Assembly (NCBI GenBank): GCA_903824785.1
Contig: CAIJYD010000057.1
Coordinates: 1 to 46,106, forward strand
DNA: 46,106 nucleotides
Direction of reading: 5' to 3'
Source: an uncultured Bacteroidota bacterium
GTDB lineage: Bacteria > Bacteroidota > Bacteroidia > Bacteroidales > VadinHA17
A program made the translations under genes and the position numbers. Under the pieces are notes generated by a model. That model saw only the letters and a program-made list of their open reading frames with translations, ran no database searches and was not told the DNA's origin. This document shows, in pieces, positions 43,177 through 46,106 of the stretch; position 1 is the stretch's first letter; the number at the start of each line of letters is the position of its first letter.

Positions 43177-43767
43177 ATGAAAATTACAGTAAGCATTAAT
43201 CTCGGAGGATATTCTTTCCACATCGACGAAGATGCCTATGCCGAACTAAAAATGTACCTGAGGAATCTTGAACTTCACTTTGCAGGAGAAGAGAGCTCTT
43301 CGGAGATTCTTTCGGACATTGAAACACGGATGGCGGAACTTTTCCGAACCCGTATTACGACCTACAAACAGGTAATAAACATTGATGATGTACGGATGGG
43401 GATATCCGTGTTAGGAACGCCGGAAGATATTTCCGACAACAGCGGTCCTTCAGCACGCGATAAGTTTTCAACCCCAGGCTATCACAGAATGTACCGCGAC
43501 CCTGACAACAGAGTTATTGGCGGTGTCTGTTCCGGAATAGGGGCATACTGGGATATTGACCCTGTTATTGTCAGAATCCTTTTTATTGCACTTATTCTTG
43601 CCGGAGGACTGGGAGTGCTGGTGTATCTGATATTGTATATTGTTATTCCTGAAGCCAAAACAACAGCTCAGAAAATCGAGATGAAAGGCAACCCTGTGAA
43701 TATTCACAACATTAAAGATTTCGTAAAAAAAGAATTTGATGCTGTAAGAAAGAACATGAAACTGTAG
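43177..43767 (+). CDS. PspC domain membrane protein, short form
   Basis: The 196-residue protein has a small N-terminal beta/alpha domain (about 1-75) with I-N-L-G-G-Y-S-F-H-I-D-E-D-A-Y and E-I-L-S-D-I-E-T-R-M-A-E-L. The PspC domain is at about 104-165, with R-M-Y-R-D-P-D-N-R-V-I-G-G-V-C-S-G-I-G-A-Y and one or two membrane helices ending Y-I-V-I-P-E-A. In enteric bacteria PspC takes part in the envelope-stress response. Here no PspA is visible, so the pathway may differ. The N-terminal domain recurs in the third gene of the operon. PadR follows after 50 bp. Confidence 0.83.
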   Translation: MKITVSINLGGYSFHIDEDAYAELKMYLRNLELHFAGEESSSEILSDIETRMAELFRTRITTYKQVINIDDVRMGISVLGTPEDISDNSGPSARDKFSTPGYHRMYRDPDNRVIGGVCSGIGAYWDIDPVIVRILFIALILAGGLGVLVYLILYIVIPEAKTTAQKIEMKGNPVNIHNIKDFVKKEFDAVRKNMKL

Positions 43768-43817
43768 TCAACAGGAAATTACATCTATTTAAGTAGAAAC
43801 AATTTAAATTAAATACC

Positions 43818-44144
43818 ATGGATTTAGAAAATACAAAAGCTCAAATGCGCAAAGGGATACTGGAGTATTGCATCCTTTCTGTTCTCTCCAGGAATTCCTG
43901 CTATGCAAGCGATATAATAAAGGAACTAAAAGAGGCTCAGGTAATTGTGGTTGAAGGCACTCTCTATCCGCTTCTTACCCGACAAAAAAATGCCGGTCTG
44001 TTAAGCTACCGCTGGGAAGAATCGCAACAGGGTCCCCCACGCAAATATTATGAACTTACCGGGGAAGGCCATACCTACCTGACCGACCTTGATAAATCGT
44101 GGCAGGAACTCGTTGAATCGGTCAATCTGATCAGAACCAGGTAA
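43818..44144 (+). CDS. PadR family transcriptional regulator
   Basis: The 108-residue winged-helix DNA-binding protein opens with M-R-K-G-I-L-E-Y-C-I-L-S-V-L and continues Y-A-S-D-I-I-K-E-L, V-E-G-T-L-Y-P-L-L-T-R and the wing G-P-P-R-K-Y-Y-E-L-T, all typical of PadR. The short C-terminal part suggests the small subfamily-2 type, which dimerises by one helix. It lies between two PspC-domain genes, so it most likely controls this operon and binds the inverted repeat at 43088-43106. The inducer is unknown; PadR proteins often respond to membrane-active or phenolic compounds. Confidence 0.88.
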   Translation: MDLENTKAQMRKGILEYCILSVLSRNSCYASDIIKELKEAQVIVVEGTLYPLLTRQKNAGLLSYRWEESQQGPPRKYYELTGEGHTYLTDLDKSWQELVESVNLIRTR

Positions 44145-44173
44145 CTATTATTAACTTCTTAATACTGAAAATA

Positions 44174-45739
44174 ATGGATAAGACAATCAATATAAATATA
44201 GCCGGCACCCTCTTTCAGATTGACGATGAGGCTTACCGGATTTTACGCGATTACCTTCAGGCTGTTAATAACCGCTTCAGGAATGTTCAGGGAGGACATG
44301 AAACAATTGAAGATATTGAATCGAGAATTGCTGAAATTTTAATGTCGCAGAATGGTCTGGCCGGAACAGTTTCAAAATTGAATGTGGAGTCAATGATCTC
44401 GATTATCGGCAAACCCGAAGATTTTGGTGGCAATGAATCCGAAACGGAAGCTCCGGTTTATACAACCACAAAAAAAAGAATGTACCGTAATCCCGATGAT
44501 TCAATAATAAGTGGCGTCTGTGGTGGAATTGGGGCATATCTTAACACCGACCCTGTCCTCTTCAGGATCCTGTTTGCTGCTTCTGCTTTTTTCGCGGGAG
44601 CAGGAATTTTTATTTACATCGTACTCTGGATTGCTCTGCCTCCTGCAAATAGTGATGCAAAAAAGAGAGAGTTGTTTGGGAATGCGCATTCTTCAGCCAG
44701 CCAGAACAACAGGCAACCCGGAGAAACCACCTCCACAGGCTCAGCTGTTTATAATAAAGGAAATTACAACACCTCAACAATTAGTAATGCAATAAATGAA
44801 ATCTTCAAGGCGGTAGGACGGGTATTATTTATTGCATTACGCATTTTTCTTATTATTATCGGCGGCGTTTTTGTCTTGTCAGGATTCCTTTTAATCCTGA
44901 GCTTTGTAATGGTTTTTGTCTTCAAATACGGAGGTTTTTCAAGCAATGGGGCAGCCTTCGAAATCTACAACTTCCCCGACTTTCTGAATTACATTGTTCC
45001 CCATACAGTTGCACCATGGATCATTCTCCTTTCTGTAATTGTACTGATACTGCCTCTTTTTGCCATGATATACTGGGGAGTAAAAATGATATTCTGGTTC
45101 AAAGCAAAGGATGGTATTATCAGTCTGGCCGGACTTGTATTATGGATCCTCGCAATTGCTGCACTTGCAATTATTTTAACCGATGAAGCGACACATTTTG
45201 CCGCGAGTTCCGGTACAACTACCCGGAATATTATTCCAAACCCACCGGATACACTTTATGTAATAGCTGACCACAAAGTTGCTGATCTTCAATTCGATAA
45301 GAAGTTTTCTCTTCCGGATAACGAATATTCTGCCTATATTAATAAGTCAAAAAAAGAGCTCTATATCCTTCCGTTTATCAATGTAACCAATTCTGATTCG
45401 GCTGGATCCAGAATAGAATTAAATAAGCATTCTTCGGCACTTACCAAAAGCGAAGCTGTTGTAAAGAGCGAAGAACTTATTTACAATTACAGCCTGAAGG
45501 GAGATACTCTCCTCCTTGATGAATACTTTACGATTCCTTCCGAACGCAAATGGTCAGGCGATGGTGTTGTGATCAGCCTCTATCTGCCTCTTGGCACAAT
45601 TCTTAAATTTGACTCTTCTGCAGAGAATATTTTAAGATCCAAAGTAAGTTATAACGAGGATGAAGCCAATCCGGATTCTGACAGCAAAATATGGATTCTG
45701 ACTGAAGAAGGTATTAAACATCCTGAAAAAAAACGGTAA
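44174..45739 (+). CDS. PspC domain membrane protein, long form
   Basis: The 521-residue protein repeats the N-terminal domain of the short PspC protein at about 1-75 (I-N-I-A-G-T-L-F-Q-I-D-D-E-A-Y and E-D-I-E-S-R-I-A-E-I). The PspC domain follows at about 97-160 (R-M-Y-R-N-P-D-D-S-I-I-S-G-V-C-G-G-I-G-A-Y), then three further membrane helices at about 217-243, 275-300 and 315-335. The C-terminal 180 residues are beta-rich and should be outside the cytoplasm. It probably senses or protects the membrane together with the short form. The gene starts 29 bp after padR and ends before a hairpin at 45775-45823. Confidence 0.84.
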   Translation: MDKTININIAGTLFQIDDEAYRILRDYLQAVNNRFRNVQGGHETIEDIESRIAEILMSQNGLAGTVSKLNVESMISIIGKPEDFGGNESETEAPVYTTTKKRMYRNPDDSIISGVCGGIGAYLNTDPVLFRILFAASAFFAGAGIFIYIVLWIALPPANSDAKKRELFGNAHSSASQNNRQPGETTSTGSAVYNKGNYNTSTISNAINEIFKAVGRVLFIALRIFLIIIGGVFVLSGFLLILSFVMVFVFKYGGFSSNGAAFEIYNFPDFLNYIVPHTVAPWIILLSVIVLILPLFAMIYWGVKMIFWFKAKDGIISLAGLVLWILAIAALAIILTDEATHFAASSGTTTRNIIPNPPDTLYVIADHKVADLQFDKKFSLPDNEYSAYINKSKKELYILPFINVTNSDSAGSRIELNKHSSALTKSEAVVKSEELIYNYSLKGDTLLLDEYFTIPSERKWSGDGVVISLYLPLGTILKFDSSAENILRSKVSYNEDEANPDSDSKIWILTEEGIKHPEKKR

Positions 45740-45774
45740 AACAAGAAACCTTTCTGTTTTTCAATTCTGATCTC

Positions 45775-45823
45775 TTCAATGACATCCGGTACCATCCCTT
45801 CGATACCGGATTTCTTCATTGAA
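45775..45823 (+). terminator. Two-tier hairpin after the pspC operon
   Basis: The outer stem TTCAATGA/TCATTGAA (45775-45782 with 45816-45823) encloses an inner stem ATCCGGTA/TACCGGAT (45784-45791 with 45804-45811), both perfect 8-bp stems, with a small internal loop between them. A short TTTCTT follows the inner stem. It lies 36 bp after the stop of the long PspC gene and probably ends transcription. Confidence 0.55.
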
Positions 45824-46000
45824 CAAGTCACACAACCGTATAAAGAAATCTCAATATTATCTGCAGTTTAAAAACATTTTACATTCTCTTTTGTTTATTA
45901 TAATTACAAAAAAAGAGAAAAGGTAGTCTCATATTTGTGGTTCGGAATTTGATTATAAATACACTAAGACTTACTTGGTAATAAAATATGTATATATTAA

Positions 46001-46038
46001 TTGAAAAGTATACCATCTTCTCGTTGAAAAGTATACCA
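46001..46038 (+). repeat. Tandem 15-bp direct repeats
   Basis: TTGAAAAGTATACCA occurs at 46001-46015 and, identically, at 46024-46038, with an 8-bp spacer. This is two helical turns plus about two bases between repeat starts, fitting side-by-side protein binding. They are probably transposase-binding repeats of an IS21-type end; iterons of a plasmid origin are a less likely reading. Confidence 0.75.
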
Positions 46039-46090
46039 CTTATCAATAGTAACCCGTTGCTTTGGCAAAGATCAAGCAACACAAAACAGG

Positions 46091-46106
46091 ATGATAAGTA
46101 TGGATA
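46091..46106 (+). CDS. Possible start of an istA-type transposase gene (partial)
   Basis: ATG-ATA-AGT-ATG-GAT begins a frame that runs off the right edge. Only five complete codons (M-I-S-M-D) are visible, so the product cannot be recognised from its own sequence. The call rests wholly on the IS21-like repeats upstream. Either the ATG at 46091 or that at 46100 could be the start. Confidence 0.25.

Larger units (their letters stand above)
45936..46106 (+). mobile_element. Probable left end of an IS21-family insertion sequence (cut by the window)
   Basis: After the pspC terminator the sequence changes to AT-rich DNA with two tandem copies of TTGAAAAGTATACCA (46001-46015, 46024-46038; 23 bp apart). 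Repeated short sequences before the first gene are a mark of IS21-type ends, and such GAAAAGTaTaCCA-like units recall those elements. The outer tip may be TGTGG at 45936, but this is a guess. The right end and target duplication lie outside the window. A possible istA start is at 46091. Confidence 0.4.

Noticed and set aside
45879-46082. A 67-residue minus-strand frame at the right edge.
   Set aside because: It reads across the tandem repeats and AT-rich DNA, looks like no protein, and has low-complexity composition.

Overview
The window looks like chromosomal DNA from a Bacteroidota bacterium, most likely an environmental or host-associated member of the Bacteroidales/Marinilabiliales group. 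The reasons are: AT-rich DNA; a TonB-dependent receptor with an N-terminal carboxypeptidase-regulatory-like domain; a DUF4249 lipoprotein beside a large MG2/plug-like protein; FHS-type sugar permeases; signal peptides and lipoboxes typical of the phylum; and repeated matches to the Bacteroidota promoter (TTTG, about 19 nt, TAnnTTTG) with few Shine-Dalgarno sites. No phage genes and no CRISPR array are visible. The genus cannot be named from sequence reading alone.

Layout. Bases 1-7.5 kb hold housekeeping genes: recO, a GH3-family adenylate-forming enzyme, a deoxynucleoside kinase, a secreted M16 peptidase, a PfkB sugar/nucleoside kinase and tRNA-Asn. Bases 7.6-11.1 kb hold an orphan Imm-5-like immunity protein, a CBM6 lipoprotein coupled to a membrane-anchored DUF362 protein, and a small ACT-domain protein. 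Bases 11.2-16.9 kb form a nitric-oxide defence region: quinol-type NO reductase and the di-iron Fe-S repair protein RIC/YtfE, divergent from a three-cysteine Rrf2 (NsrR-like) regulator, followed by a PepSY-type membrane protein and a DoxX-like protein. A complete class D beta-lactamase follows.

Bases 17.9-28.6 kb concern glycans and outer-membrane uptake: a GH89 alpha-N-acetylglucosaminidase lipoprotein with an FHS-type permease; on the other strand a UroD-superfamily protein with a secreted glycosidase-like protein; and a TonB-dependent receptor preceded by a small secreted protein. Divergent from the receptor (28.9-32.5 kb) are DUF4249 and an MG2/plug-like protein. Bases 32.5-35.3 kb carry a FucP-like permease, an FkbM methyltransferase and a YceI protein.

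Bases 35.4-39.6 kb hold a three-gene redox operon (old-yellow-enzyme family with a 4Fe-4S motif, fumarate-reductase-like flavoprotein, SDR dehydrogenase) with a near-consensus promoter. Its substrate is unknown and it is the most attractive uncharacterised pathway in the window. After a conserved barrel-like protein, a rhomboid protease and a Gfo/Idh/MocA oxidoreductase comes a PspC-PadR-PspC operon with a perfect inverted repeat over its promoter. The window ends in what looks like the left end of an IS21-family element, with tandem 15-bp repeats and the first codons of a possible istA.

All functions are read from motifs and remembered family features; no database search was made.
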